Positions 42,998 through 52,365 of a stretch of DNA of 64,000 bases are shown here, piece by piece. The notes beneath the pieces are model-generated. The model searched no databases. It saw nothing but the letters and a program-made list of their open reading frames with translations, and was not told where the DNA came from. The stretch lies in the NCBI RefSeq assembly GCF_000373365.1, contig NZ_KB891230.1, forward strand, positions 21,675 through 85,674, given 5' to 3'. A program made the translations under genes and the position numbers. This DNA comes from Parafrankia discariae (GTDB lineage: Bacteria; Actinomycetota; Actinomycetes; Frankiales; Frankiaceae). The first letter of the stretch is position 1. Each line of letters opens with the position of its first letter.

Positions 42998-44179
42998 TCA
43001 CGGACGCAGGATGACCTTCACCGCGCCGTCCTGCTTGCGCTGGAACATCTCGTAGGCCCGCGGCGCCTGGTCCAACGGCAGGGTGTGCGTGGCGAACCCG
43101 TCCACTCCGAGCGGGTCGTCGTCGGTCAGCAACGGCAGGATCTCCGGCGCCCACCGGCGGACGTTGGCCTGCCCCATCCGCAGCTGGACCTGCTTGTCGA
43201 ACAAGGTCATCATGGGCAGCGGGTCAGCCATCCCGCCGTAGACACCGCTCAGCGAGAGGGTGCCGCCGCGGCGGACGATGTCGATCGCCGACCGAAGGGC
43301 GCCAAGCTGATCGATGCCCACGCTCCGGGCCAGCGGCGCCGCGACCGCCGCCGGCAGGCGAGCGGCCAGCTGGACAATCGACCGTGCCACCGGCGAGCCG
43401 TGAGCCTCCATCCCGACCGCGTCGATGACGGAGTCCGGCCCCCGGCCAGCGGTCAGGTCCCGGATGACATCGCCGAGGCCACGGCCGTGCTCACGCAGAT
43501 CAAGCACCTCGACGCCGCGGTCCCTGGCCCGCGCGAGCCGCTCGGGGACGAGGTCGACGGCGATCACCCTGCTCCCCTCGTGCGCCGCCACCCGCGCGGC
43601 CATGTCCCCGATCGGGCCCAGACCGAGGATCGCGACCGTCCCGCCCTTGGGCACGGCCGCGTACCGCACCGCCTGCCACGCGGTCGGCAGCACATCCGAC
43701 AGATAGACGAACCGCTCGTCGGGCAGACCCGCCGGCACCTTGATATGGGTCGAGCTCGCATGCGGAACCCGCAGATACTGGGCCTGACCGCCGGGCACCT
43801 GCCCATACAGCTTCGAGTAACCGAACAGGGCCGCGCCCATCCCCTGCTCACGGACCTGGGTCGTCTCACACTGCGAGTACAGCTGCTCGTCACACATGAA
43901 GCAGGAGCCGCAGGAGATCTGGAACGGCACGACGACCCGATCACCCACCCGAAGATCACCGGCCTCACTCCCGACCGCCTCCACGACGCCCATCGCCTCG
44001 TGGCCGAGAATGTCCCCCTCGGTCATGAAGGCGGCCAACGACTCGTAGAGATGCAGATCTGATCCGCAGATATTCGTGCTGGTCACTCGAATGACCGCGT
44101 CACCCGGGTGCTCGATCCGCGGGTCGGGCACCTCGTCCACCCGCACGTCCCGCCGGCCATGCCACACAACCGCCTTCAT
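42998..44179 (-). CDS. Zinc-dependent alcohol dehydrogenase (formaldehyde-dehydrogenase-like)
   Basis: 393 residues. Catalytic zinc ligands C38 (NICGSDLHLY) and H60-E61 (GHEAMG). Structural zinc C90-C93-C96-C104 (SCGSCFMCDEQLYSQC). NAD(P) site AILGLGPIGDMAARVAAHEG, and the long PVARSIVQLAARLP insert typical of glutathione-independent formaldehyde dehydrogenase-like MDRs. It probably oxidises or reduces small alcohols/aldehydes, in the cytosol. Divergent from the CBS gene; both belong to a gene set often seen together in actinobacteria. Confidence 0.9.
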   Translation of the reverse strand: MKAVVWHGRRDVRVDEVPDPRIEHPGDAVIRVTSTNICGSDLHLYESLAAFMTEGDILGHEAMGVVEAVGSEAGDLRVGDRVVVPFQISCGSCFMCDEQLYSQCETTQVREQGMGAALFGYSKLYGQVPGGQAQYLRVPHASSTHIKVPAGLPDERFVYLSDVLPTAWQAVRYAAVPKGGTVAILGLGPIGDMAARVAAHEGSRVIAVDLVPERLARARDRGVEVLDLREHGRGLGDVIRDLTAGRGPDSVIDAVGMEAHGSPVARSIVQLAARLPAAVAAPLARSVGIDQLGALRSAIDIVRRGGTLSLSGVYGGMADPLPMMTLFDKQVQLRMGQANVRRWAPEILPLLTDDDPLGVDGFATHTLPLDQAPRAYEMFQRKQDGAVKVILRP

Positions 44180-44416
44180 GATCGATCATCCCCTCTCCGA
44201 TTCCGTCGGCTTCCGTCGGCGGGCGGGACGCGTGCAAGCACGCGTGCGCCCGGATGGGTCCTGCCCGCCTCCGTGGGCCGTCCCCGGACCGCGGGTACCA
44301 AAACGCGGCCGCCGGCAGCCGAGGAACGCGGTTCGTCTGCCCGGCCGGCCGGGCAGACCCTTGAAAGTAAAGCCGGGAAGGCCGGATAAATCGTGGGAGA
44401 TGGAAAGGGGATCAGA

Positions 44417-44836
44417 ATGGCTACCACCGTGGCTGAGGTGATGACCCGAGAACCAGCCATCGTCCAGCCGGACCAGTCCCTCGCCGAGGCCGCGCGGACG
44501 ATGCGCGAGACCGACGCCGGCGATGTTCTCGTCGTCGACGACGGTAAGCTCGTCGGTATCCTGACCGACCGCGACATCGTGATCAGAATCGTCGCCGAGA
44601 ACAGGGACACATCCGCCGCGAAGGTTCGCGAGGCCTTCAGCGCGGAACTGGAGACTGTCACCCCGGACACCCTGATCGACGACGCCGCCGAACTGATGCG
44701 ACTGCGCGCGGTCCGGCGCCTGCCCGTGGTGGAGGGCTCGGAGCCCGTCGGCATCATCAGCCTCGGCGACCTCGCGATCACACGGGACGAGGAATCCGTG
44801 CTCGGCCAGGTCAGCGCGATGCCCAGCAACCGCTGA
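44417..44836 (+). CDS. Two-CBS-domain protein
   Basis: 139 residues from ATG 44417 (GGGG upstream; GTG 44393 is an alternative). Two CBS motifs: EVMTREPAIVQPDQSLAEAA...DVLVVDDGKLVGILTDRDIV and SAELETVTPDTLIDDAAELM...LPVVEGSEPVGIISLGDLAI. Stand-alone CBS pairs bind adenosyl ligands and sense energy charge. It resembles hypoxia/stress-type CBS proteins. A hairpin follows at 44877. Confidence 0.92.
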   Translation: MATTVAEVMTREPAIVQPDQSLAEAARTMRETDAGDVLVVDDGKLVGILTDRDIVIRIVAENRDTSAAKVREAFSAELETVTPDTLIDDAAELMRLRAVRRLPVVEGSEPVGIISLGDLAITRDEESVLGQVSAMPSNR

Positions 44837-44876
44837 AAGTCCAGCAACCGCCGAAGACGCTGGCCGGAAAGGACCG

Positions 44877-44894
44877 GGGTGCCGCCTGGCACCC
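44877..44894 (+). terminator. Hairpin after the CBS gene
   Basis: GGGTGCC-gcct-GGCACCC is a perfect 7-bp stem with a 4-base loop, 41 bp after the CBS stop. It has no T-tract. Confidence 0.6.
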
Positions 44895-44929
44895 ACACGT
44901 CGTGGGCGCCGGGCACGTCGTGGGCGCCG

Positions 44930-45115
44930 GGCGGACCAGCTCGACGCACCAGGCCTCCGAGCCGACATCCCCCGGCAGCAGCGGCACGCGCCGACCGGCC
45001 CGCGCGATCAGCCTCGCGGTGTGCTCAAGCATCTGCCTGCTCGGACAGATACGAGATGGCGACGTCAGCGCCTTCCTTGGCGGCGCTGGCGCCACCGGGC
45101 TCATCCGCCCAGAAC
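44930..45115 (-). pseudogene. Relic of a short-chain dehydrogenase
   Basis: One minus-strand frame reads AAKEGADVAISYLSEQADA then stops; the adjacent frame continues LEHTARLIARAGRRVPLLPG then DVGSEAWCVELV. Joined, they match the first third of the stress-protein-39-like SDR family (FAREGADVxISYLxE...EDAxxTxxLVExAGRxxxLLPGDI). The cofactor loop and active site are missing. It lies just beyond the ferritin-like gene, overlapping its last codons. An 18-bp direct duplication (ACGTCGTGGGCGCCGGGC) lies beside it at 44897-44932. Confidence 0.55.
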
Positions 45116-45796
45116 TGATCGTGCCTTGGCCGCCGCATGCTGGGTGGCCTGCGCGACTTTCCGGACGAACGGATGCTTGGCACGGGAGACGGTGACCTGC
45201 TCCAGCTGCTTGGCCACCCAGTCGGCGTGATCGCGCGTCGCTGGCTCCAGATCCCCCATCGCCGCGGAGAGCAGGTCCCGCGAGGCTCCCCCCTCGGCTT
45301 CCCGGGCGAGGGCGGCGAGCAGCCGCACGTTCAGTCCTCTCTGGGTGACCGTCGAGGCGAAGGCGCGCAGCCCCGCCTGGTCGAAGGTCTCCGGATCCAC
45401 GGATCCGGACAGCATCAGCGCCTGCGCGGTCCTGTCACCCAAGGCCTCGACGGCCCGACCGGCGGGGCTGACGTACTGCGGATTCCCGCCGAGGTTCTCG
45501 ATCAGCCGTTCCCAGGCCTCCACCGCTCGGCGAGTCTCGCCCTCCAGCTCGCCGTAGCGGGAACGCAGGGCCGGGTCGTCGGTGCGGGCCCGCAGTGTGC
45601 GCAGCAGGTTGATCCCAATTCGCTCCTGCGCGACGAAGGCGGAGAGCTGATCGGCCAGGAACGGGCCGTTCAGGCCCGTGTCCCGGGCCAGGTCGCCGTA
45701 ATCGTCCTCGGCGACCTCACGCGAGGGCGCGACCGTGATCATCGGACCGGGCCGGATAACGGCTCCGGTCTCGGGGCGTACCGCGGTGACGGCCAT
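45101..45796 (-). CDS. Conserved ferritin-like helical protein, unknown function
   Basis: 231 residues from ATG 45796, with GGGAGG upstream. No signal peptide. After a short head it is almost wholly helical: LADQLSAFVAQERIGINLLR, LRSRYGELEGETRRAVEAWE, ERLIENLGGNPQYVSPAGRA, spaced like the DUF892/ferritin-like four-helix bundles. Whether it binds iron is not clear, because an E...ExxH pair is not obvious. It lies 20 bp after the larger ferritin-like gene and is probably in its operon. Confidence 0.65.
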   Translation of the reverse strand: MAVTAVRPETGAVIRPGPMITVAPSREVAEDDYGDLARDTGLNGPFLADQLSAFVAQERIGINLLRTLRARTDDPALRSRYGELEGETRRAVEAWERLIENLGGNPQYVSPAGRAVEALGDRTAQALMLSGSVDPETFDQAGLRAFASTVTQRGLNVRLLAALAREAEGGASRDLLSAAMGDLEPATRDHADWVAKQLEQVTVSRAKHPFVRKVAQATQHAAAKARSVLGG

Positions 45797-45816
45797 GATG
45801 TTCCCTCCCGGTGTGG

Positions 45817-47031
45817 TCACTTCGAACGAGCGTAGGAGTCGGTCCGCAGCCGCGGCACCGGATGCGGCCCCTCGGTCTCCAGCCGGTAGTCCGTCCCGAA
45901 CCGCTGCCGGTGGGCGTCGATGACCTGCTCGCTCGGCACTCCCCCGGCGTTGACCTTCGCCTGGCGTTCCTGGAAGCGACGGTGCGAATCCATGACATAG
46001 CCGGTACCCAGGCTGGTGAGGTCTACCTGGTTGGCCAGAATGTCGCGCACGTACTCCTTGTTGGGCTCGAACCGGACGGGCTCCGGCAGCACCGCGGGGA
46101 GGACCTCCTCGGGATCCCGGCCGTCGAACCGCTGCAGCAGCTCGGCCGCCGCGTGCAGATGCCCGATCTCCATCGCCAGATGCAGCTCCCACAGGTCCCG
46201 GATACGCCGGTCGGGTTCCTGCGCCGCGAAGGAGTAGTACATGTAGCACTCGTTGTACTCGTGCTGTACAAGCTGTTCGAACCAGCTCTCCGCCGGGTCG
46301 AGCATGGACTCGTACTGAGTGACGTGCTCCTCCTCGACCATCGCGATCTCGGCGTAGAGCGACCGCGCCAGCGGCTCCATGTACCTGTTGCCGATGTTCA
46401 TGTAAAAGTTCATGGTCTGCTGCTCCGCCGCCGTGATGGTGAGGGCGTGCAGGCGGCTGAGCGGGTCGACCGTGTGCTTGTCGTAGTGCCGGCGGATGTT
46501 GTCCCGCGGGTGCCGATGCTCGTTGGCGGTGGGCCGGCCGGGCATCACCTCGGTGAGCTGCCGCACGATCCCTTCGGCGGTCCTGCCCTCCAGCAGCTCG
46601 TACAGGTTGGCGTAGCGGTAGAGGTGGTCGAAGTCCTCCACCAGGCCGAAGTCGTAGGTCTGCCTCAGGTAGGGGTCCGGCTCGCTGCGGGCAAGCCAGG
46701 CGGTCAGGTCCACGGCCACCTGCTCGTATCCGAGAGTGACCTCCAGCGTGGACTCGTCGCCGGGAATCAGCCAGTTCACGGCCTTTTGCTGCTGCTGTTC
46801 GACGGCCCGGGTCTCGGCCAGGACCTCCTTCACCTCCGGGATGTCGGTGTGCCGGTTGAACTGGTGGCTGAACAGGATGCTCTCCACCTCGATCCCGTTC
46901 AGCGCGATCACCCTGCAGCGGGTGTAGGGATCGACGTCCACCCGGTTGTAGGGCGTGACGTTCAGCTCCGACCAGTTACGCACCTGATCGCCCAGGGCGA
47001 TGCCCTTCTCCTGCAGCGGATTGAAACTCAT
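45817..47031 (-). CDS. Ferritin-like domain protein, unknown function
   Basis: 404 residues from ATG 47031, with GGAGG upstream; the longer frame to 47205 lacks coding character. Helical segments carry metal-ligand-like motifs: SLYAEIAMVEEEHVTQYESM (E...ExxH) and LAMEIGHLHAAAELLQRFDG (ExxH), as in di-iron ferritin-like proteins. Tyr/His-rich segments (MNFYMNIGNRYM, ECYMYYSF) lie nearby. No export signal. Paired with the smaller helical protein at 45101; the block with CBS and Rieske genes suggests oxidative or redox stress. Confidence 0.75.
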   Translation of the reverse strand: MSFNPLQEKGIALGDQVRNWSELNVTPYNRVDVDPYTRCRVIALNGIEVESILFSHQFNRHTDIPEVKEVLAETRAVEQQQQKAVNWLIPGDESTLEVTLGYEQVAVDLTAWLARSEPDPYLRQTYDFGLVEDFDHLYRYANLYELLEGRTAEGIVRQLTEVMPGRPTANEHRHPRDNIRRHYDKHTVDPLSRLHALTITAAEQQTMNFYMNIGNRYMEPLARSLYAEIAMVEEEHVTQYESMLDPAESWFEQLVQHEYNECYMYYSFAAQEPDRRIRDLWELHLAMEIGHLHAAAELLQRFDGRDPEEVLPAVLPEPVRFEPNKEYVRDILANQVDLTSLGTGYVMDSHRRFQERQAKVNAGGVPSEQVIDAHRQRFGTDYRLETEGPHPVPRLRTDSYARSK

Positions 47032-47575
47032 CGAAACGGCCTCCGGTCCACGCGCCGTCACGCACGTTCCATGACATCGGAACGCGCCTCGGGCGCCTCG
47101 GCGGAGGGGTCGCTGTACGCCGGCCGCCCAGCGCCCGGCCCTCGGGTCGAGCGTCCGTCCTGCGGCTCGAGGCTCCCTGGGGCAGGGAAGCCGGCAGGCG
47201 ATCACTCCGGGGATGACTTTCCGCCCTACACCTAGCTCGTTCCGTCGCTGTTCCCGGGCAAACGCGCCCGTCGAACATCATCGCCGCCGCGGGCGACGGC
47301 CTGCTTCAGGGCGCGGGGCCCACGGACATCCCCAGTCCCCCGACGGTCACCACGGCGGGATCATTTCCGCGCTGACGGCCGGCCGAGGTTCTGCGCCCTG
47401 CACGAGGCCGCCGGACAACTACAGGGGGTGTCCACGGCCGCGGGCCGCGGCCGCCACGGCCGCGGCAAACCCGGAGCCGCGGCGACGCGACGGAGCCGAC
47501 GGGCGGCCATCCGGTTTCGCGCGGCGCGGCGGGGTAGGTGCGACGCGGGCCGCGTTCATCAGGATGGGGAGAGCC
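47032..47575. other. Divergent intergenic region
   Basis: Separates the ferritin-like operon (minus) from the TPP-enzyme gene (plus). No gene, RNA or strong dyad seen; the plus frame from 47213 to 47575 is open, but its sequence is low-complexity Arg/Ala/Gly text with no family likeness. Confidence 0.5.
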
Positions 47576-49366
47576 ATGAGGCGGACGGTCGGCGACGAGA
47601 TTCTTTCCCGGCTTCGCGAGTGGGGCGTCGAGTACGTTTTCGGGTATCCCGGTGACGGGATCAACGGGCTGTTGGCCGCGTGGGGCCGCGCCGACGACAG
47701 CCCGCGGTTCATCCAGGCTCGGCACGAGGAGATGGCCGCGTTCGCCGCGGTCGGCTACGCGAAGTTCTCCGGGAAGGTCGGCGTGTGCGCGGCGACGTCC
47801 GGCCCCGGTGCGATCCACCTGCTCAACGGTCTGTACGACGCGAAGCTCGACCACGTGCCGGTCGTCGCGCTCGTCGGCCAGACGAACCGTAGCGCGATGG
47901 GCGGGTCCTACCAGCAGGAGGTCGACCTGCTGAGCCTGTTCAAGGACGTCGCCAGCGAGTACGTCCAGATGGTGACCGTCCCCGAACAGCTGCCGAACGT
48001 GCTGGACCGGGCGATCCGGGTCGCGCTCGCCGAGCGCGCCCCCACCTGCGTGATCATTCCCGCCGACGTCCAGGAGCTGGACTACGCGGCCCCGACACAC
48101 GACTTCAAGATGGTGCCCTCCAGCCTCGGTACCCACTGGCCGGCCGTCTCGCCGGACGACGCCGGCGTGCGGGCGGCGGCCGACCTGCTCAACGAAGGGA
48201 AGAAGGTCGCGATCCTCGCCGGCCAGGGCGCCCGCGGCGCCCGCGGCGAGCTCGTCGAGGTGGCGGACCTGCTCGGGGCCGGCGTCGCGAAGGCACTGCT
48301 CGGCAAGGACGTGCTGCCCGACGACCTTCCGTTCGTCACCGGCGCGATCGGGCTGCTCGGCACCCGACCCAGCTACGAGCTGATGCGCGGCTGCGACACG
48401 TTGCTGACCGTCGGCTCGAACTTCCCCTACACGCAGTTCCTGCCCGATCTGGGCCAGGCGCGCGCCGTGCAGATCGACGTCGACGCCCGCTACATCGGCA
48501 TGCGCTACCCGTACGAGATCAACCTGGTGGGGGACGCGGCCGCGACCCTGCGCGCGCTGATCCCACTTCTGCGTCGCAAGGAGGACCGCTCCTGGCGGGA
48601 GACCCTCGAGCGCGAGGTCGCCCGCTGGTGGGAGACGGTCGAACGTGAGGCCGGCGTCGGCGGGAAGCCGATCAACCCGATGTCGTTGTTCTGGGAGGCG
48701 TCCGCCCGACTGCCCGCGAACGCCATCGTCGCCGCCGACTCCGGCTCGGCCGCCAACTGGTATGCCCGCGACCTGCGCTTCCACAGCGACATGCGCGGCT
48801 CCCTGTCCGGCACGCTGGCCACCATGGGACCGGCCGTGCCCTACGGCATCGGCGCGAAGTTCGCCCACCCGGACCGGCCCGTGGTGGTGTTCGAGGGCGA
48901 CGGTGCCATGCAGATGAACGGGCTCACCGAGCTCATCACCATCGCCCGGTACTGGCGGGAATGGGCCGACCCCCGCCTGGTCGTCGCGGTGCTGCACAAC
49001 AACGACCTCAACCAGGTCACCTGGGAGATGCGGGCGATGCAGGGCGCGCCCAAGTTCGTCCCGTCGCAGAGCCTGCCCGAGGTGGACTACGCGGCCTTCG
49101 CCGACTCGATCGGTCTGCTGGCCATCACCGTCGACGAGCCTGGGCAGGTCGGGCCGGCCTGGGACGCCGCGCTCGGCGCCGACCGGCCCGTCGTGCTGGA
49201 CGTCCGCACCGACCCCGACTTCCCGCCCATCCCGCCCCACGCGACGTTCGAGCAGGCCAAGGACGCGGCCGAAGCGTTGCTCAAGGGCGACGAGAACCGC
49301 TGGGGCGTCCTCTCCGCCGGCCTGCGCACCAAGGTGCAGGAACTCCTGCCCCACCGCGGCGGCTGA
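47576..49366 (+). CDS. Thiamine-pyrophosphate-dependent oxidase/decarboxylase (PoxB/acetolactate-synthase-like)
   Basis: 596 residues from ATG 47576 (GGGGAGA upstream). N-domain with catalytic Glu in QARHEEMAAFAAVGYAKFSG and GVCAATSGPGAIHLLNGLYD. The central domain has KVAILAGQGARGARGELVEV. The C-terminal TPP domain has the motif VFEGDGAMQMNGLTELITIA ... NNDLNQVTWEM (GDG-x-NN). The closest families are pyruvate:quinone oxidase-like and uncharacterised TPP-requiring enzymes; acetolactate synthase is less likely, because no small subunit or leucine/valine gene is adjacent. It is upstream of a Rieske gene, which suggests electron transfer to a quinone or redox partner. Confidence 0.88.
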   Translation: MRRTVGDEILSRLREWGVEYVFGYPGDGINGLLAAWGRADDSPRFIQARHEEMAAFAAVGYAKFSGKVGVCAATSGPGAIHLLNGLYDAKLDHVPVVALVGQTNRSAMGGSYQQEVDLLSLFKDVASEYVQMVTVPEQLPNVLDRAIRVALAERAPTCVIIPADVQELDYAAPTHDFKMVPSSLGTHWPAVSPDDAGVRAAADLLNEGKKVAILAGQGARGARGELVEVADLLGAGVAKALLGKDVLPDDLPFVTGAIGLLGTRPSYELMRGCDTLLTVGSNFPYTQFLPDLGQARAVQIDVDARYIGMRYPYEINLVGDAAATLRALIPLLRRKEDRSWRETLEREVARWWETVEREAGVGGKPINPMSLFWEASARLPANAIVAADSGSAANWYARDLRFHSDMRGSLSGTLATMGPAVPYGIGAKFAHPDRPVVVFEGDGAMQMNGLTELITIARYWREWADPRLVVAVLHNNDLNQVTWEMRAMQGAPKFVPSQSLPEVDYAAFADSIGLLAITVDEPGQVGPAWDAALGADRPVVLDVRTDPDFPPIPPHATFEQAKDAAEALLKGDENRWGVLSAGLRTKVQELLPHRGG

Positions 49367-49402
49367 TCCCGACGACGGCCGACACCTCACGAAGGGGGCG
49401 AC

Positions 49403-50308
49403 ATGCGCGCGTCTGAACAGGTCGTCGACAGACTGGAGCGGGCGCAGGCCCTGGACCCGGTCGCCGGGCGTGTGAACGCGTTCTGGTCGACGGCTCTCCG
49501 ATCGCAGCGGCTACGTGATCTTCTCAGCGGCCGGCAGCTCGGGCATCCGCTGCACCCCGCCGCCGTCCTCGTGCCTGCGGGGACGCTGCTCAGCGCGACC
49601 GCGCTCGACCTCACCGGCGATCCGGGCCTACGTCCGGCCGCGCGCCGGCTCATCGGGCTCGGCCTGCTCTCCGCCGGACCCACCGCCCTCGCCGGGTGGT
49701 CGGACTGGCTGGACACCGAGGGCGCCGAGCGCCGGGTGGGGATCGTGCACGCGGCGTCGAACGCCGCCGGCCTCGTGAGCTACGGGGCGTCCTGGTGGCA
49801 ACGCCACCGCGGCGGCAGCGGCCTGGCCGCCGGCCTCGTCGGCGCGGCCGCGCTCGGCCTCGGCGGCTGGCTCGGCGGCCACCTCGCCTACGCGCTCGGG
49901 GTCGGCGTCGACACCACCGCGTTCCACCACGGCCCGGCCGACTGGACGGACGTGCTCGCCGCCGACGAGGTCACCACGGCGTTGCGGCAGGTCGACATCG
50001 GCGAGGTGTCAGTGCTGCTGACCAGGGTCGAGGGCCGGATCGTCGCGATCGACAACCGGTGCACCCACCGCGGCGGTCCCCTGGCCGACGGCGAGCGCGA
50101 CGGCGACTGCGTCGTCTGCCCCTGGCACGCGAGCCGCTTCGACCTCGCCACGGGTGACGTCCGTCAGGGCCCGGCGACCCGCCCGCAGCCCGTGTACGAG
50201 GTCCGCGAGACCGCCGGACGGGTCGAGATCCGCCGCTGCGAAATCCGGGCGCTGCGCGCCAACCCCGCCGGCCCGGCACCCGACCGCGTCCTCGCCGGCC
50301 GGCGATGA
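49403..50308 (+). CDS. Membrane Rieske [2Fe-2S] protein with DUF2231-like N-terminus
   Basis: 301 residues, ATG with GGGGG upstream. The N-terminal half has four hydrophobic segments (LGHPLHPAAVLVPAGTLLSA, RLIGLGLLSAGPTALAGW, and two more up to about 165), as in DUF2231. The C-terminal Rieske domain has C220-x-H222 (RCTHRGGPLADGE) and C239-x2-H242 (VVCPWHASRFDL), the full 2Fe-2S ligand set. It probably passes electrons to or from a membrane quinone. Directly after the TPP enzyme (36-nt gap), so a functional pair is likely. Confidence 0.88.
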   Translation: MRASEQVVDRLERAQALDPVAGRVNAFWSTALRSQRLRDLLSGRQLGHPLHPAAVLVPAGTLLSATALDLTGDPGLRPAARRLIGLGLLSAGPTALAGWSDWLDTEGAERRVGIVHAASNAAGLVSYGASWWQRHRGGSGLAAGLVGAAALGLGGWLGGHLAYALGVGVDTTAFHHGPADWTDVLAADEVTTALRQVDIGEVSVLLTRVEGRIVAIDNRCTHRGGPLADGERDGDCVVCPWHASRFDLATGDVRQGPATRPQPVYEVRETAGRVEIRRCEIRALRANPAGPAPDRVLAGRR

Positions 50309-50485
50309 TTCCGCCGGAACCGTCATCAGCGGCCAGGTGACGTGGCGAATCTGCGTGTCGGGACGGCTGCTCCACGTGACAAGACCTGCCCAGGCGTAAG
50401 CGCAGGCGTGTGAGGCGCTCGCGGGTTACTGCGATCGGAGCGGGTACGCCCGAAAAGGACAGTGAAGGTAGATACGGAGGGCGTT

Positions 50486-52051
50486 ATGGGTGCACCGACA
50501 TCTGCGCACCGGGAGGTAGAGGCCAAGTTCGACGTCGACCTGACCTTCGTCGTCCCGCCGCTGACCGGTCACGCCGGGATCGCCTCGGTCGGCCCGGTGA
50601 CCGAGGCGCGTCTCGACGCCGTCTACTACGACACCGACGATCTCCGACTGGCTCGCCACCGCATCACGCTGCGCCGCAGGCAGGGCGGCCAGGACGCGGG
50701 ATGGCATCTCAAGCTGCCGCTTTCCGGTGCCGCCCGGGACGAGATCCGCCGTCCCCTGGACGTGGTCGAACGGGATCCCTCCAGCGAGGGCACTGTCCCG
50801 GGCGAGTTCGCCGACATCGTCGCCGCCACCACCCGGGGCCGGCCGCTGGCCCCCGTCGCACGGGTACAGACCATCCGCCGCGCCACCGCGCTGCGCGCCC
50901 CCGACGGACAGGACCTGGCGGAACTCGCCGACGACGAGGTCCACGCCCAGACACTCGGCACATCGACGACGGTGTCCCACTGGCGCGAGATCGAGGTCGA
51001 GGCCCTCAGCGACGACCCCCGTGTCCTTCCGGCGACCGGCGTGGTCCTGCGCGATGCCGGGGCACGGCCGGCCGCCGGGCCCTCCAAGCTCGCCCGCGCA
51101 CTCGGATCCCAGGTGAGCCGGCCGGAACTCCCCGAGCTCCGCAGACCGCCCACCGGAGCCAAGGCCGAGGCGACCGCGGGCGAGACCGTCCGCGGCTATC
51201 TGGCGACCCACACCCGAGCCCTGCTGGCCGCCGACGCCCGCGTGCGCCTCGGCGACCCCGAGTCCGTACACGATCTGCGGGTCGCCGCCCGTCGGCTTCG
51301 CAGCGTCCTGCGCACCTACCAGGGGCTGTTCGACCCGACCCCCACCCGCGCGCTGCAGGAGCGGCTGCGAGAGCTGAACCTCCTACTCAACCCCGCCCGC
51401 GACGGCGAGGTTCAGCTCGAACGGTTCACCGCCGCGATCGACGCACTCGAAGATCCTGACCTGCTGGGCCCCGTCGCCGCCCGGGTACAGGGCCACCTGC
51501 GCTCGCAGCACCTGCACGGCCGGGAAAAGGCCCTGACCTGGATGCGCGACGCCCAGTACCTGACCTTCCTCGACGATCTGATCGCCTTCGTCGCGAAGCC
51601 GCCGTATTCCCCGCGTGCTCACCACCCGGCCGCACGGGCCCTGCGCGCGCCGATCCGCAAAGCCGACCGCAAGCTGCGCCGCCGGGTCGACCGAGCCCTG
51701 CACACCCCCGCAGGCGCCGGTCAGGACGCCGCCCTGCACGCCGCACGGAAGGCCGCGAAACAACTACGCTACGCGGCCGAGACCGCCACGCCGATCTACG
51801 GGAAGCACGCCAGGCAACACGCCCGGCGTGCCAAGAAGATCCAGAACAGCCTCGGTGAGCACCAGGACTGTGTGATCGCCCAAGGCGTCCTGCGCGAGTT
51901 CGCGATCGCCGCCAACCAGGCCGGCGAATCCTCGTTCACCTACGGCCTCCTCCTCGCCGGTGAGCGGGAACAGGCCCACCTGACCCGGGACACCTTCACC
52001 GAGCGCTGGCCGCGGGTCGCCCGCCAGCGCCACCGCCGCTGGCTGCGCTGA
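50486..52051 (+). CDS. CYTH-CHAD domain protein
   Basis: 521 residues from ATG 50486 (GGAGGG upstream; ATG 50462 is open). The N-terminal CYTH domain (about 10-200) has the ExExK-type REVEAKFDVDLTFVVPP and the paired acidic/basic strands that bind triphosphate. The C-terminal CHAD domain (about 250-510) has VHDLRVAARRLRSVLRTYQG and DAALHAARKAAKQLRYAAET, whose His/Arg residues bind polyphosphate. The fusion is typical of actinobacterial polyphosphate-associated proteins. It probably sits on polyP granules; an enzymatic role is not proven. It stands alone. Confidence 0.9.
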   Translation: MGAPTSAHREVEAKFDVDLTFVVPPLTGHAGIASVGPVTEARLDAVYYDTDDLRLARHRITLRRRQGGQDAGWHLKLPLSGAARDEIRRPLDVVERDPSSEGTVPGEFADIVAATTRGRPLAPVARVQTIRRATALRAPDGQDLAELADDEVHAQTLGTSTTVSHWREIEVEALSDDPRVLPATGVVLRDAGARPAAGPSKLARALGSQVSRPELPELRRPPTGAKAEATAGETVRGYLATHTRALLAADARVRLGDPESVHDLRVAARRLRSVLRTYQGLFDPTPTRALQERLRELNLLLNPARDGEVQLERFTAAIDALEDPDLLGPVAARVQGHLRSQHLHGREKALTWMRDAQYLTFLDDLIAFVAKPPYSPRAHHPAARALRAPIRKADRKLRRRVDRALHTPAGAGQDAALHAARKAAKQLRYAAETATPIYGKHARQHARRAKKIQNSLGEHQDCVIAQGVLREFAIAANQAGESSFTYGLLLAGEREQAHLTRDTFTERWPRVARQRHRRWLR

Positions 52052-52068
52052 GCCCACGGGCCAGTTCT

Positions 52069-52093
52069 CCGGTTCGGTTGTCAACCGGACCGG
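52069..52093 (+). terminator. Hairpin after CYTH-CHAD
   Basis: CCGGTTCGGTTG-T-CAACCGGACCGG pairs over about 9-12 bp with one mismatch, 18 bp after the stop. Confidence 0.6.
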
Positions 52094-52365
52094 ACGGGCT
52101 GTCGCTTCCACGGGCAAGAGCGGGAGCGGCTGGCTCGTTACCTCAGGCGCGGTGGGAAACAGCCAGTTGTCGAGCTTTCAGCCGGCCCGCCTTCTCCATG
52201 AGCCGTCCGACCAGCTTCTTATGGCCTCGTCGCGGCGCTCTCAGGCTTCCCATGATCCGCGGCGGTGTCGTCCGGTGCTGCTCGATCGCCGCAGCGCCTG
52301 ACCGGCCATGAAAATCAAGAGTTACCGCCCGGGATCCTGGGCGGGTCCCTCTGCGTGTTCACCGC

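Noticed and set aside
47306..49390. 694-codon minus-strand frame
   Set aside because: Antisense shadow of the TPP-enzyme gene.
52143..52253. 36-codon minus-strand frame (MGSLRAPRRGHKK...)
   Set aside because: Too short, no ribosome site, no likeness; it may be a chance frame in the gap after CYTH-CHAD.
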